Below, in pieces: positions 1-8,899 of a DNA stretch of 64,000 nucleotides (the stretch's first letter is position 1; each line of letters opens with the position of its first letter). The stretch is taken from NCBI RefSeq assembly GCF_022870865.1, contig NZ_CP091508.1:1922001-1986000 (forward strand), written 5' to 3'. A model generated the notes under the pieces. The model saw only the letters and a list, made by a program, of their open reading frames with translations, did not search any database and was not told the origin of the DNA. Source of the DNA: Uruburuella testudinis. GTDB lineage: Bacteria; Pseudomonadota; Gammaproteobacteria; Burkholderiales; Neisseriaceae. The translations under genes were made by a program, and so were the position numbers.

Positions 1-647
1 CGATTAACCGACGCAATCTGATTAAAGCCGGGCTGGCGCTGGCCGTTCCCGGCGCCGCTCTGGTGGCCGCAGGCGCCTCCGATACGCCGCCCGATACCCG
101 AAACACACCCGCACCACAAACAGACACACAGGAAAAAAACGCCGTGAAAAAAACCCTTGCCTATGTTTCCCACCCCTACCCCGAGCGCTCCGTGATGACC
201 AAAGGCCTGCAACAGGCTGCCGAAAGTATTAGCGGCGTTACCGTACGCAATCTGGAAACCCTCTATGGTTTCGACACCCGCGCCATCGATGCGCAACAAG
301 AATACGAGCTGACCCGGCAGCACGAACGCATCGTGTTTATGTTTCCCACCCACTGGTTCAATATTCCGCCGATGATGAAAGCTTATCTGAACGATGTATG
401 GGGCAGCGTGGGGCCGGGCTTGTGGCAGGGCAAAGAAATGCTGCTGGTTACCACTGCCGCCGGCGGCGACAGCACCTACGGCCCATCCGGGCGTATCGGC
501 ATACCGCTGGCCGATGTGTTTGCACCGATGAAAGCCAGCGCCGCCCACACCGGCATGATTTACCTGCCGCCGCTGGCGTTTCAAAATGTGAGCGCATCAC
601 GATTGCCGCAATATCAGCAGCAACTGATTGAACGTTTGAGCCGGTAA
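1..647 (+). CDS. Tat-exported flavodoxin-fold NAD(P)H oxidoreductase (5' end cut by window)
   Basis: The gene runs in from the left edge; the reading frame is open from base 3 and encodes INRRNLIKAG followed by a hydrophobic, alanine-rich stretch, which looks like the end of a twin-arginine signal peptide. The mature part (Flavodoxin_2 / KefF-MdaB-YwrO type) has the typical start YVSHPYPERS, the FPTHWFNIPPMMKAYLND segment and a TTAAGG loop, all expected for an FMN- or FAD-binding quinone reductase fold. An internal GTG at 63 is a possible start but would cut off the Tat motif. It lies 19 bp upstream of a second Tat-tagged reductase, so the two are probably co-transcribed. Substrate unknown. 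A quinone or other small electrophile is the family norm. Confidence 0.8.
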   Translation, partial: INRRNLIKAGLALAVPGAALVAAGASDTPPDTRNTPAPQTDTQEKNAVKKTLAYVSHPYPERSVMTKGLQQAAESISGVTVRNLETLYGFDTRAIDAQQEYELTRQHERIVFMFPTHWFNIPPMMKAYLNDVWGSVGPGLWQGKEMLLVTTAAGGDSTYGPSGRIGIPLADVFAPMKASAAHTGMIYLPPLAFQNVSASRLPQYQQQLIERLSR

Positions 648-666
648 ACCGCCAAAGGAGTATACA

Positions 667-1659
667 ATGAACGACCAACGCAACCCGCACACCCGTTTAA
701 GCCGCCGCCGTTTTTTACTGGCCTCCTCGCTCATCGGCGCCGGCGTGGCGCTCAGCCCGCTGGTCATGTGCGCACCACGCAACCGCAGCACCACAACAAC
801 CGGCAATGCCGCGCCGCAGGGGCAGGCAGCCGCCTTCGATTTCAACCGCCGCACCGTCAGATTAAACGACGGCCGCGACATGCCGATTATCGGCATCGGC
901 ATGTTTACCCTGAGCAATGCAGAAGCCGAAAGCGCCACGCGCCATGCCTTGCAAAACGGCTACCGGCTGATCGACACCGCCCACATCTACGGCAACGAAG
1001 CCGCCGTCGGGCGCGCCGTCAAAGCCTCCGGCATACCGCGTGAAGAAATCTTTATCACCAGCAAATTATGGATGAACGATTTCCCCAATGCCGCTGCCGA
1101 AATCGACAACATGCTGCAACGGCTCGATACCGGCTATATCGATTTACTGCTGCTGCACCACCCCGCCCCGCACGACCAAGCAGCCTACCGGGCCATGGAG
1201 CAGGCCGTAAAAGCCGGCAAAGTGAAATCCATCGGCTTATCGAATTATTACGAAAAAGAATTCACACAAATCATGCAAACCGCCACCATTCCCCCCGCAG
1301 TGGTGCAAAACGAAACCCATCCGTATAACCAATGGAAAAACCTCAAACCCTTCTTTGCCCGCTACGGCACAGTGCTCGAATCATGGTATCCGCTGGGCGG
1401 ACGCGACCGTTACGGGCGCGGCGGCAAAGACACACTGTTTGCCGACCCGACCATCGTTGCGCTGGCACAGAAACACGGCAAAACACCGCCGCAAATCCTG
1501 TTGCGCTGGCATCTGCAAGATGGCAACATCGCCATTCCCGGCTCCGCCAACCCCGCCCATATCCGCGAAAATATCGATATTTTCGATTTTGCCCTGAGCG
1601 ATGAAGACATGGCCGCCATCAGCAAGCTCGACAAACAACAGCGGTTTTCCACATTCTAA
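667..1659 (+). CDS. Tat-exported aldo/keto reductase
   Basis: A 330-residue AKR with an N-terminal extension that begins with LSRRRFLLASS (RRR at 13-15) and a hydrophobic stretch, a clear twin-arginine signal. The (alpha/beta)8 reductase domain starts near residue 62. The catalytic tetrad is visible as D103 (LIDTAHIYGNE), Y108, K133 (TSKLW) and H164 (LLLLHHP). It resembles the 2,5-diketogluconate/methylglyoxal reductase group (DkgA type), which reduces aldehydes and ketones with NADPH. AAAGGAG at 655-661 supports the start. It follows the flavodoxin-fold gene by 19 bp. Export of an NADPH-dependent reductase is unusual; a tightly bound cofactor would be required in the periplasm. Confidence 0.88.
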   Translation: MNDQRNPHTRLSRRRFLLASSLIGAGVALSPLVMCAPRNRSTTTTGNAAPQGQAAAFDFNRRTVRLNDGRDMPIIGIGMFTLSNAEAESATRHALQNGYRLIDTAHIYGNEAAVGRAVKASGIPREEIFITSKLWMNDFPNAAAEIDNMLQRLDTGYIDLLLLHHPAPHDQAAYRAMEQAVKAGKVKSIGLSNYYEKEFTQIMQTATIPPAVVQNETHPYNQWKNLKPFFARYGTVLESWYPLGGRDRYGRGGKDTLFADPTIVALAQKHGKTPPQILLRWHLQDGNIAIPGSANPAHIRENIDIFDFALSDEDMAAISKLDKQQRFSTF

Positions 1660-1756
1660 AAAAGCCGAGATTTTTGCAAATGCCCGCTGAAACCGCCTCG
1701 CAACCTGATTCCGACTGATGAAGCATTTTCAAGCTGAAAAGCCCTCTACTAAACAC

Positions 1757-1921
1757 TAGGGTGCCCTGAATGTGTCGATTTGCGGGTGTATTTTGCCCCT
1801 GAAAACGCATCTGCCGCGTTAAAAAGCCTCGCAAGATGCCCAATCTTGCTGCGTTTTTTGCCTGGCATCTGCATTTTCAGGAACAAAAATCCCTCCATAA
1901 ATGACACATCAGGACACCCTA
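1757..1921. mobile_element. MITE-like palindromic repeat, copy 1 (about 165 bp)
   Basis: Begins TAGGGTGCCCTGA and ends TCAGGACACCCTA, with the family's hairpin core GCAAGATGCCCAATCTTGC in the middle. No coding capacity. The right end abuts an AG-DUS inverted pair. At least eleven other full or partial copies occur in this window. Confidence 0.85.
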
Positions 1922-1956
1922 AAGGCCGTCTGAAAATAAATTTCAGACGGCCTTTA
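1921..1956. terminator. DUS-pair hairpin between MITE copy 1 and fetA
   Basis: AAAGGCCGTCTGAAA and its complement are separated by only a few bases, giving a long stem flanked by A and T runs. It is the usual neisserial uptake-sequence terminator and isolates fetA from upstream transcription. Confidence 0.75.
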
Positions 1957-2075
1957 GGGTTTACCGATACTGCCTATCCGATTATACCCATGCCCAAAAT
2001 ACGGATGGCCATATCACCATAATGTTGGTTCTCCAACAACAAATCTTAATATATTTCAAATAAAATTGATTTTTA

Positions 2076-2104
2076 TTGACAAAAAAACCATCTCACATTA
2101 ACAT
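2076..2104 (+). promoter_or_regulatory. fetA sigma-70 promoter
   Basis: TTGACA at 2076-2081 and TAACAT at 2099-2104 are separated by exactly 17 bp, about 70 bp upstream of the fetA start. Predicted by eye from the consensus. Confidence 0.65.
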
Positions 2105-2123
2105 TTCGCGCATCAACAGGAAT

Positions 2124-2137
2124 GATTATTAATAATC
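2124..2137. promoter_or_regulatory. Candidate Fur-type operator upstream of fetA
   Basis: GATTATTAATAATC is a perfect 14-bp palindrome embedded in an AT-rich tract, similar in base composition and symmetry to the GATAATGATAATC Fur box. It lies just downstream of the predicted transcription start, where binding would block fetA. Iron-Fur control of fetA is known in Neisseria; the assignment of this exact site is inference. Confidence 0.5.
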
Positions 2138-2174
2138 CTTATTTAATTTGTATTAATAGTGATGCGGAGTAGAA

Positions 2175-4232
2175 ATGAAGAAAACCATACTGGCTGTTTT
2201 AATCAGCAACGTATTTGCGGTATCGGCTTGGGCCGATACTGAAACACCGACAACAAATTTGGAAGAAGTAACGGTTGTCGGCGACCGCCAAGGCGCGAAA
2301 GTGCGCACCAATGTCGTGACGCTGCAAGCAAAAGACGAAAGCACGGCCACCGATTTGCGCGGCTTGTTGGAAGAAGAGCCCGCCATTGATTTCGGCGGCG
2401 GCAACGGCACTTCGCAATTCCTGACCATTCGCGGCATGGGGCAAAACTCTGTTGATATCAAAGTGGATAACGCCTATTCCGACAGCCAATTTTTGTATCA
2501 CCAAGGCCGCTTTATTATTGACCCCGCATTGGTGAAAATCGTATCGGTACAAAAAGGTGCAGGTTCGGCCAGCGCCGGTATCGGTGCCACCAACGGCGCG
2601 ATTATTACCAAAACAGTTGATGCTTTAGACTTGCTCAAAGATTTGGATAAAAACTGGGGCGTGCGCCTCAATAGCGGCTATTCCAGCAACGACGGCCGCA
2701 TTTACGGCGCCAGCGTGTTCGGCCGCGCCGGCAATTTCGACGGCTTGCTCTCTTACAGCCGCAACAATGAAGACGATTACAAACCGGGCAAGGATTTTAC
2801 CAATTACAACGGCGGCAAAACCGTACCCTACAGCGGCTTGGACAAACGCAGCTATTTGGCCAAACTGGGCGCAACCTTCGGCAACCACCGACTGGTATTG
2901 AGCCGCATGCAAGACCAACACCGTGGCGACCGTTTGGTGCGTGAAGAATTTGCCGTTACCGACAATCCCCGTCTGAGCCTGGCACGCCAATCACCGGCTT
3001 ACCGTGAAACTACGTTGGAAAACAACAACCTGGAGTGGACAGCCACCGATTTGGGCTTTGTTGAAAAACTGACTGCCAACGCTTATCTGATGAAAAACAA
3101 GCGCTATTCCGCCGATGACAGCGGCAACGGTTATGCAGGCGGTATTGCCGGCCCAACCACCACCACCATCACCACCAAAGGCGCCAATGTCGGCCTCGAC
3201 AGCCGCCTCGGCGAGCATACCCTGTTGAAATACGGCATCAACTACCGTCATCAAGAAATCGAACCGCATGCTTTCCTCAGCACTGCTTACACACTGACCA
3301 ATCCGAAAAAAGCCGACTCCGGCGTGTATGTGGAAGCGATTAACAACATCGGCGATTTTACCCTCACCACCGGTTTGCGTTACGACCACTTTAATTTGAA
3401 AACCCATGACGGCAAATCGGTATCGGATGGCGCAGTGAATCCGAGCGTCGGCGTGATTTGGCAGCCGCTCGACACACTCAGCTTCAGCGCCAGCCACAAC
3501 TACGCCACCCGCAGCCCACGCCTCTATGATGCGTTGCGTACACATGGCCGAAACAATTCGATTACCTCGATTGCCGACGGCACCAAAGCCGAACGCGCAC
3601 GCAATACCGAAATCGGCTTCAACTACAACAACGGCGCATTTGCCGCCAACGGCAGCTACTTCTGGCAGACCATCAAAGATGCTGTAGCGGGTCCGCAACA
3701 ACGTCATGATGCCAACGGCAACCCCATTTCCGGTGTCCGTGAAATCACCAATGCCGGTTACATTAAAAACCGCGGCTACGAATTGGGCGCGTCTTACCGC
3801 ACCGGCGGCCTGATTACCAAAATCGGCGTGGCACAAAGCAAACCGCGTATTTACGATACCCACCCGGAAAACCTGTTGAGCGCCAACCCCGAGTTTGCCG
3901 TACAAGTCGGCCGCACTTGGACTGCTTCCGTAGCCTACCGCTTTGCCAGACCCAATCTGGAAATCGGCTGGCAAAACCGCACGGTTCAAAAAGCCGGCGG
4001 CTCAGTATTGGTTCGTGAACGCAATGACGGCACGCTGACACCGGTTGAGCGTAAAAGCTACAACGTCAACGACATTTTTGCTAACTGGAAACCGCTGGGC
4101 AAAGACACTTTGAACGTGAATTTCTCAGTTAACAACGTGTTCAATAAGTTTTACTACCCGCACAGCCAACGCGGCGAAACCCTGCCGGGCATCGGCCGTG
4201 ATTTCCGCTTAGCGGTTAATTACAAGTTTTAA
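2175..4232 (+). CDS. fetA: TonB-dependent ferric-siderophore receptor FetA (FrpB)
   Basis: A 685-residue outer-membrane receptor that imports ferric enterobactin-type siderophores using TonB energy. The signal peptide ends at AWA (residue 20). A TonB box (LEEVTVVGDRQ, about 29-39) is followed by the plug domain (IDFGGGNGTSQFLTIRGMG) and a 22-strand barrel ending in F685. The sequence matches meningococcal FetA as I remember it along almost its whole length (for example KGAGSASAGIGATNGAI and ADGTKAERARNTEIGF). The surface loop that carries the meningococcal typing region, after RHQEIEPHAFL, is much shorter here. No fetB-type ABC transporter genes follow; a terminator comes directly after the gene. 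There is no poly-C tract in the promoter, so phase variation of that type is not seen. Confidence 0.93.
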   Translation: MKKTILAVLISNVFAVSAWADTETPTTNLEEVTVVGDRQGAKVRTNVVTLQAKDESTATDLRGLLEEEPAIDFGGGNGTSQFLTIRGMGQNSVDIKVDNAYSDSQFLYHQGRFIIDPALVKIVSVQKGAGSASAGIGATNGAIITKTVDALDLLKDLDKNWGVRLNSGYSSNDGRIYGASVFGRAGNFDGLLSYSRNNEDDYKPGKDFTNYNGGKTVPYSGLDKRSYLAKLGATFGNHRLVLSRMQDQHRGDRLVREEFAVTDNPRLSLARQSPAYRETTLENNNLEWTATDLGFVEKLTANAYLMKNKRYSADDSGNGYAGGIAGPTTTTITTKGANVGLDSRLGEHTLLKYGINYRHQEIEPHAFLSTAYTLTNPKKADSGVYVEAINNIGDFTLTTGLRYDHFNLKTHDGKSVSDGAVNPSVGVIWQPLDTLSFSASHNYATRSPRLYDALRTHGRNNSITSIADGTKAERARNTEIGFNYNNGAFAANGSYFWQTIKDAVAGPQQRHDANGNPISGVREITNAGYIKNRGYELGASYRTGGLITKIGVAQSKPRIYDTHPENLLSANPEFAVQVGRTWTASVAYRFARPNLEIGWQNRTVQKAGGSVLVRERNDGTLTPVERKSYNVNDIFANWKPLGKDTLNVNFSVNNVFNKFYYPHSQRGETLPGIGRDFRLAVNYKF

Positions 4233-4280
4233 CCGGCAGCAGTAGGTTTTCAGCAAAACCTGCTTACCGCAGTGTAAAAA

Positions 4281-4332
4281 AACCTTTCAGACGGCCTCAT
4301 CATATTCAAGGCCGTCTGAAAGGTTTTTTAAT
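4281..4332 (+). terminator. fetA terminator (DUS inverted pair)
   Basis: AACCTTTCAGACGGCC and GGCCGTCTGAAAGGTT form a long stem followed by a T-rich run, about 50 bp after the fetA stop codon. Confidence 0.85.
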
Positions 4333-4398
4333 GCACCAGAATAATGATATTGTTGTTTTTTAAATAAAAAAGTATTCCACAAAGGCTTAAGGCGGATT

Positions 4399-4466
4399 AT
4401 GCCCAATCACAAAAATAAACTAACGGCGTTGGCTTGCCCGGTTAGCTTATTTTTGTGAATGGGCAT
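4399..4466. repeat. Miniature Correia-like element, 68 bp
   Basis: Left arm ATGCCCAATCACAAAAATAAA and right arm TTATTTTTGTGAATGGGCAT are imperfect inverted copies. The centre reads CTAACGGCGTTGGCTTGCC. The same arms bound the 154-bp element at 17182 and the miniature at 28760. The rest of the 4233-4590 gap shows only the fetA terminator and the upstream region of the next gene. Confidence 0.75.
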
Positions 4467-4590
4467 TATTTCTTATTTGGAAAATATTTCGGTCGCTGCC
4501 ACGGTCTTATATACATCAAGCCAAATGTCTATACTGTTTGCATTCTCAGACGGATCGGCCGCCTGATATCCATATTCAAGGAGCAGACAA

Positions 4591-5538
4591 ATGGACAATC
4601 TTCCCAAAATCGCTTTAGGCACTTGGTCGTGGGGCGCAGGCTTTGCCGGCGGCGATCAGGTATTCGGCAATCATTTGAGTGATGAGCAGATGCAGCAAGT
4701 GTTCGACACCGCCATGCAGCAGGGGCTGAACCTGTGGGATACCGCCGCTGTTTACGGCATGGGCACGTCTGAAACCGCCTTGGGCGCGCAAACCCGCCGC
4801 TATGCGCGCGAAGATTTGCTGTTGTCGACCAAATTCACCCCCAATATTGCCGACACCGCTTCCGCCACGCCGGTAGCCGATATGCTGGCCGCCAGCTGCG
4901 AGCGCTTGGGCACCGACTATATCGATGTTTACTGGGTGCACAACCCTACCGCAGTCAATACCTGGACCGAACAATTTATCCCGTTGCTCAAAAGCGGCAA
5001 AATCAAGCGTTTCGGCGTATCCAACCATAATCTTGAGCAAATCAGGCTGGTAAACGACACACTGGCGCAGGCAGACTGCAAAATTTCTGCCGTGCAAAAT
5101 CACTACAGCCTGCTCTACCGCGCTTCCGAACAAGCCGGCATTCTCGATTACTGCCAGGCCAACGGCATTACCTTTTTCGCCTATATGGTGTTGGAACAAG
5201 GTGCGTTATCCGGCCGCTACAACCGCCAAAACCCCTTGCCCGAAGGCAGCGGCCGCGCTGCTACTTATAACCCTATTCTGCCGCAACTCGAAACCTTAAC
5301 CGATGCCATGCATGAAATCGGCAGCCGCCACAATGCCTCCGCCGCACAAATCGCCATCGCCTGGGCAATTGCCAAAGGCACGCTGCCGCTGATCGGCGCC
5401 ACCAAGCCGCACCATGTCAGCGATGCCGCCGCTGCCGCCCAAATCAGCCTGAGTGCCGAAGAAATGAGCGTGCTCGAAACCTTGGCTGCCGATGCCGGTG
5501 TCGACACCAAAGGCGCGTGGGAACAGACGATGGCGTAA
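4591..5538 (+). CDS. Aldo/keto reductase, cytoplasmic
   Basis: A 315-residue AKR with no signal peptide. The barrel starts directly with KIALGTWSWGAG. The tetrad residues appear in LWDTAAVYGMG (Asp, Tyr), STKF (Lys) and YWVHNP (His). A C-terminal cofactor-binding region is visible at PLIGATKPHHV. The family reduces aldehydes and sugars with NADPH. AAGGAG at about 4578 supports the start. It belongs to a different AKR subgroup from the Tat-tagged enzyme at 667. It sits among redox genes that share a likely AraC-type regulator, but no copy of the 34-bp box is clear in its upstream region. Confidence 0.85.
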   Translation: MDNLPKIALGTWSWGAGFAGGDQVFGNHLSDEQMQQVFDTAMQQGLNLWDTAAVYGMGTSETALGAQTRRYAREDLLLSTKFTPNIADTASATPVADMLAASCERLGTDYIDVYWVHNPTAVNTWTEQFIPLLKSGKIKRFGVSNHNLEQIRLVNDTLAQADCKISAVQNHYSLLYRASEQAGILDYCQANGITFFAYMVLEQGALSGRYNRQNPLPEGSGRAATYNPILPQLETLTDAMHEIGSRHNASAAQIAIAWAIAKGTLPLIGATKPHHVSDAAAAAQISLSAEEMSVLETLAADAGVDTKGAWEQTMA

Positions 5539-5546
5539 GCGTTTCC

Positions 5547-5568
5547 AGGGTATCCTAGGGTATCCTAG
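5547..5568. repeat. Remnant of the TAGGGTGTCCTGA MITE
   Basis: AGGGTATCCTAGGGTATCCTAG consists of two element ends fused head to tail with no core, nine bases after the stop codon of the reductase. It looks like a collapsed or excised copy. Confidence 0.5.
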
Positions 5569-5653
5569 CAAAGGACGGCGCGGCAGATAAAATGTAGCCC
5601 GCCAACCGGTTTTCATACCCATCCATCAGATACAACTATAGATTGATTTGGAG

Positions 5654-5687
5654 AATCAGGCAAAAAACACCGAGAAACAGGATAATG
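5654..5687. promoter_or_regulatory. Candidate AraC-type operator, box 1
   Basis: A 34-bp block starting AATCAGGCAAAAA, with CGAGAAA at its centre and ending TAATG. It matches the block at 9131-9164 at 28 of 34 positions. A -10-like CATACT follows about 20 bp further on, before the SDR gene. A weaker match lies at 6598, and the AATCAGGCAAA half-site resembles the inverted repeat upstream of the AraC-family regulator. Confidence 0.6.
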
Positions 5688-5778
5688 CACCCGACTGCCT
5701 GCGGCGTATCATACTTTTAATAATTCAACAGCAGGCAGCCGCAATGGCGCTGCATTTTTTCACGTTTTAAAGGTATGG

Positions 5779-6549
5779 ATGATCATGAATATTTCATTTT
5801 CCAATCAAGTGGCATTGGTTACCGGAGCTGCTTCCGGTTTGGGTTTGGCAACCGCCAAAGCATTTGCAGAAGCCGGTGCGGCAGTGGCAATGGCCGACTG
5901 GAACGAAGATGCCGTGCGGGCGGCTGCGGCAGAATTGGCGGCACAAGGCCACCGCACGCTGGCGATTCGCTGCGATGTTTCCCAAGATGCCGAAGTGCAG
6001 GCTATGGTGGCGCAAACGGTGGCCGAATTCGGGCGGCTGGATGCGGCATACAACAATGCCGGTGTTCAAAACGTGCTGGCGGATACTGCCGACACCAGTG
6101 CCGAAGATTATGACCGCGTTACCGGTGTCAATCTGCGCGGCATTTGGAGCTGCATGAAATTTGAATTGCAACAGATGCGCCGGCAAGGCAGTGGCGCGAT
6201 TGTGAACTGCTCGTCGTTGGGTGGCCTGGTCGGTGGTGCGCAACGCGGCATTTATCACGCTGCCAAACACGGTGTGTTGGGCTTTACCAAAAGCGCTGCG
6301 CTGGAATACGCCGAACAAGGCATTCGCATCAACGCCGTATGCCCCGGCCTGATTTGGACGGCGATGGCGGAGCAGATGGTAGCAGGCGGCCAGCAAGCCG
6401 CGCTGGATGCAATACTGGAAAACGTGCCGATGCGCCGCCACGGCCGGCCGGAAGAAATAGCCGCCACGGTGCTGTGGCTGTGCAGCGATGCAGCCGGCTA
6501 CATCACCGGCCAATCGATTTCTGTAGACGGCGGTTTGATTATGCGCTAA
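5779..6549 (+). CDS. Short-chain dehydrogenase/reductase (SDR)
   Basis: A 256-residue classical SDR, NAD(P)-dependent, soluble and without an export signal. The glycine-rich cofactor motif TGAASGLG lies at 15-22, NNAG at 92-95, the catalytic Ser in NCSS near 146, and the Y159-x3-K163 pair in YHAAK. It ends with GGLIM. It is similar to the glucose-1-dehydrogenase and 3-oxoacyl-reductase type of SDR, but the substrate cannot be read. An alternative start at 5785 fits the AAAGG at 5769 equally well. The preceding 130 bp carry the candidate regulator box, so the gene is probably induced with the other redox genes. Confidence 0.85.
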   Translation: MIMNISFSNQVALVTGAASGLGLATAKAFAEAGAAVAMADWNEDAVRAAAAELAAQGHRTLAIRCDVSQDAEVQAMVAQTVAEFGRLDAAYNNAGVQNVLADTADTSAEDYDRVTGVNLRGIWSCMKFELQQMRRQGSGAIVNCSSLGGLVGGAQRGIYHAAKHGVLGFTKSAALEYAEQGIRINAVCPGLIWTAMAEQMVAGGQQAALDAILENVPMRRHGRPEEIAATVLWLCSDAAGYITGQSISVDGGLIMR

Positions 6550-6570
6550 CCGCTCAGCCATCGCCCTTTC

Positions 6571-6643
6571 AGGCCGTCTGAATATGATTGCCGGCAAAAT
6601 CAGGCAATATTCGTGAACAAGACTGCATGTTTTCAGACGGCCT
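6571..6643. terminator. Spaced DUS pair after the SDR gene
   Basis: AGGCCGTCTGAA and its complement are about 50 bases apart, so it is a weaker terminator than the tight pairs. The loop contains the candidate regulator box at 6598. Confidence 0.45.
6598..6629. promoter_or_regulatory. Candidate AraC-type operator, box 2 (degenerate)
   Basis: Starts AATCAGGCAA and ends GCATG. It keeps the left half of the boxes at 5654 and 9131 but differs in the centre. It lies about 60 bp before the alcohol dehydrogenase start. Confidence 0.4.
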
Positions 6644-6690
6644 GCTTGTGATGATGCCGGCGTCTCTATTTATCTGATAAGGAGCCTGTT

Positions 6691-7881
6691 GTGAACGATT
6701 TTAACCATTCTTTTTCCCGCCGCAGATTCGTGCAATACGGCTTGGCTGCCGGCGCAGGCATGCTGTTGAACGCTGCCAAGGCGCAGACGGTTAGCGGGGG
6801 TCATGCATCTGCCGCCCCGGTTTACCGCCCGATCACCGCCAAAGGTTATGCCGCGTTTGACAACTCCGGCAAACTCGCCCCATGGATATTTGAGCGCCGT
6901 GCAGTGGGTGATAACGATATTTTGATTGACGTGAAATACGCCAGTATCTGCCATTCCGACATCCATCAAATGAAAGGCGATTGGGGGCAGCAGCAATATC
7001 CGCAAGTGCCCGGCCATGAGATTGCAGGCATTGTGGCCGCCGTGGGCAAAAATGTGACCAAATTCAAAGTAGGCGACCGCGCCGGCGTGGGCTGCATGGT
7101 AGACAGCTGCATGCGTTGCGAAAGCTGCCTCGCCGGGCTGGAACAACATTGCGACAACAACGCCACTGTGTTTACCTACGGCTACCCCGACCCAACCTCG
7201 CCCTCCGGCATCACCCAGGGCGGTTATTCCACCAACATCGTGGTGCGCGACCATTTCGCCGTACACATTCCCGACAGCATCAAGCTGGAAGAAGCTGCGC
7301 CGTTGCTGTGTGCCGGCATCACCACGTATTCTCCGCTGATGAAAGCCGATATCAAACCCGGCGACAAAGTCGGCGTGGTCGGTATCGGCGGCTTGGGGCA
7401 TCTGGCGGTGAAACTGGCCGCGGCAAAAGGCGCAGAAGTGTATGCCTTTACCACTTCTCCGGAAAAAGTACGCGATATCAGGCGCTTTGGTGTCAAAGAA
7501 GTGATTGTGGTCGATAATCTAGACAAATTGCAGCCGTATAAAGGCCGGTTGGATTACATGATTGCCACCGTGCCGGTGCAATTTGATGTTGCCGCTTATG
7601 CCGCCACTGTCAAACCTTACGGCAGCTTCACGCTGGTGGGGATGCCTGATGCGTTTAATATCACACTGAGTAATATTGCTCTGTCGCAATCGCGCGTCAA
7701 CTTCAACGCCTCGCTTATCGGCGGCATTCCGGAAACGCAGGAAGTGGTGAATTATTGCGCTGCCAACAATATCCGCCCCACGATCCAAATGATCAGCGCG
7801 GCACAAATCAACGATGCCTGGGAAAATGTGGTCAACAAAAAAGCGCGCTACCGCTATGTGATTGATGCCGCCACTTTTTAA
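6691..7881 (+). CDS. Tat-exported zinc-dependent alcohol dehydrogenase
   Basis: A 396-residue medium-chain dehydrogenase preceded by a twin-arginine signal (SRRRFVQYGLAAGAG, residues 9-23). The catalytic zinc site is visible as C87-H88 and GHE (109-110), and the structural zinc site as C140, C143, C146 and C154. The Rossmann motif is GIGGLGHLAVKLA. The family oxidises alcohols or reduces aldehydes with NAD(P); this one is of the YahK/cinnamyl-alcohol-dehydrogenase kind. A GTG start with AAGGAG upstream is used. As with the exported AKR, a periplasmic NAD(P)-dependent enzyme is puzzling. It is followed by the convergent regulator gene. Confidence 0.87.
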   Translation: MNDFNHSFSRRRFVQYGLAAGAGMLLNAAKAQTVSGGHASAAPVYRPITAKGYAAFDNSGKLAPWIFERRAVGDNDILIDVKYASICHSDIHQMKGDWGQQQYPQVPGHEIAGIVAAVGKNVTKFKVGDRAGVGCMVDSCMRCESCLAGLEQHCDNNATVFTYGYPDPTSPSGITQGGYSTNIVVRDHFAVHIPDSIKLEEAAPLLCAGITTYSPLMKADIKPGDKVGVVGIGGLGHLAVKLAAAKGAEVYAFTTSPEKVRDIRRFGVKEVIVVDNLDKLQPYKGRLDYMIATVPVQFDVAAYAATVKPYGSFTLVGMPDAFNITLSNIALSQSRVNFNASLIGGIPETQEVVNYCAANNIRPTIQMISAAQINDAWENVVNKKARYRYVIDAATF

Positions 7882-7975
7882 TAAAAAACGTTATGCCCTT
7901 TATTCAAACAAGCCCGCAAGCCGTGCCAACACAGCCTGGTTGTTTTTTTGAACGGGTATGGCTTTGTGAAACAGC

Positions 7976-8869
7976 TCATGATGCTGTGGCCTGCAAACGG
8001 TGAATATCTTGGGCAGGCGGTGCGCCGAAATGGCGGCGGTATTCGCGCGAAAACTGGCTGGCGCTTTCGTAACCGACACTGAAGGCGGCACCGCCTGCAT
8101 CACATTCGCCGCTCAGCATCAAACGCCGGGCTTCTTGCAGGCGCAATTGTTTCTGAAATTGCAGCGGTGTGATGCCGGTTACACTGCGGAAATGAGCATG
8201 AAAGCTGGAAAGGCTCATTTGTACATATTCAGCCAGGGCTTGCACGGATAAAGGGCGGCTGAAGTTGTGGCGCAGCCATTCGGTTGCGCGGCGGATACGG
8301 TAGCTTTGGCTGCCGCTCAATGCGGCTTGAAACAAAATGGCCGCAGCGGGCAATTGCAGCAGCCAATAATGAATTTCGCGGCGGATCAGCGGCGCGAGTA
8401 TCGGGCAGGCGTCCGGGCGGTCGAGGAGAGCAAGCAGGCGGCGAAAGGCATCGCTAAGCTCGGGCGTGGTGTCGGCCAGTGCAACATGGCTTTGTTCGCC
8501 GATACTTGGCGGTTGCAAATGGTGTTCGCTGATCAGGTGGCTGATTTCATCGAGATCAAGGCGGAAAATCACACCCAAATAAGGCTGCTCGGCGCTGGCG
8601 GTAACGATACTGGAAGTAATCGGCATGTTGGCAGCGGCAAGATTGATGTGGCCGGCACGAAGCTGCATGCGGCGGTTGTCGGCCAACACATTTTTTTCAC
8701 CTTGCAACACCAGTGCGCAAAACGGCGTTTCGATGCAGGTTTCCGGTTTGGTGGGCGCAGAAAAACGGTAAGGTGTTACATCTGCCAGCAAGCGGTGCGG
8801 CGGATAATCGGTGGTGCCGGGCATGATATCAACGGCGTGGCGTGCTGCCAGTTTGAATAAAGTATCCAT
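7976..8869 (-). CDS. AraC-family regulator with AraC_N domain (YqhC-like)
   Basis: A 297-residue regulator. An N-terminal sensor domain (about 5-170, with PHRLLADVTPYRFS and ALVLQGEK, typical of the AraC_N family) precedes the two C-terminal helix-turn-helix motifs (LSVQALAEYVQMSLSSFH and GAAFSVGYESASQFSREY). GGAAATAGG before the ATG at 8869 favours this start over a longer frame. E. coli YqhC is an AraC_N protein that activates an alcohol dehydrogenase and a DkgA-type aldo/keto reductase in response to aldehydes. The same pair of enzyme types surrounds this gene, so a comparable aldehyde-sensing role is likely but inferred. It faces the cupin operon divergently, with 396 bp between them. Confidence 0.85.
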   Translation of the reverse strand: MDTLFKLAARHAVDIMPGTTDYPPHRLLADVTPYRFSAPTKPETCIETPFCALVLQGEKNVLADNRRMQLRAGHINLAAANMPITSSIVTASAEQPYLGVIFRLDLDEISHLISEHHLQPPSIGEQSHVALADTTPELSDAFRRLLALLDRPDACPILAPLIRREIHYWLLQLPAAAILFQAALSGSQSYRIRRATEWLRHNFSRPLSVQALAEYVQMSLSSFHAHFRSVTGITPLQFQKQLRLQEARRLMLSGECDAGGAAFSVGYESASQFSREYRRHFGAPPAQDIHRLQATAS

Positions 8870-8899
8870 CCTATTTCCTTTTCTTTTCAGACGGCATAA

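Noticed and set aside
2991..3989. 332-residue minus-strand open frame opposite fetA
   Set aside because: It is a shadow of the fetA codon pattern with no start signal; fetA is certain.
4455..4590. Small frame before the second aldo/keto reductase
   Set aside because: It starts in the miniature Correia-like element and runs into the reductase gene in another frame.
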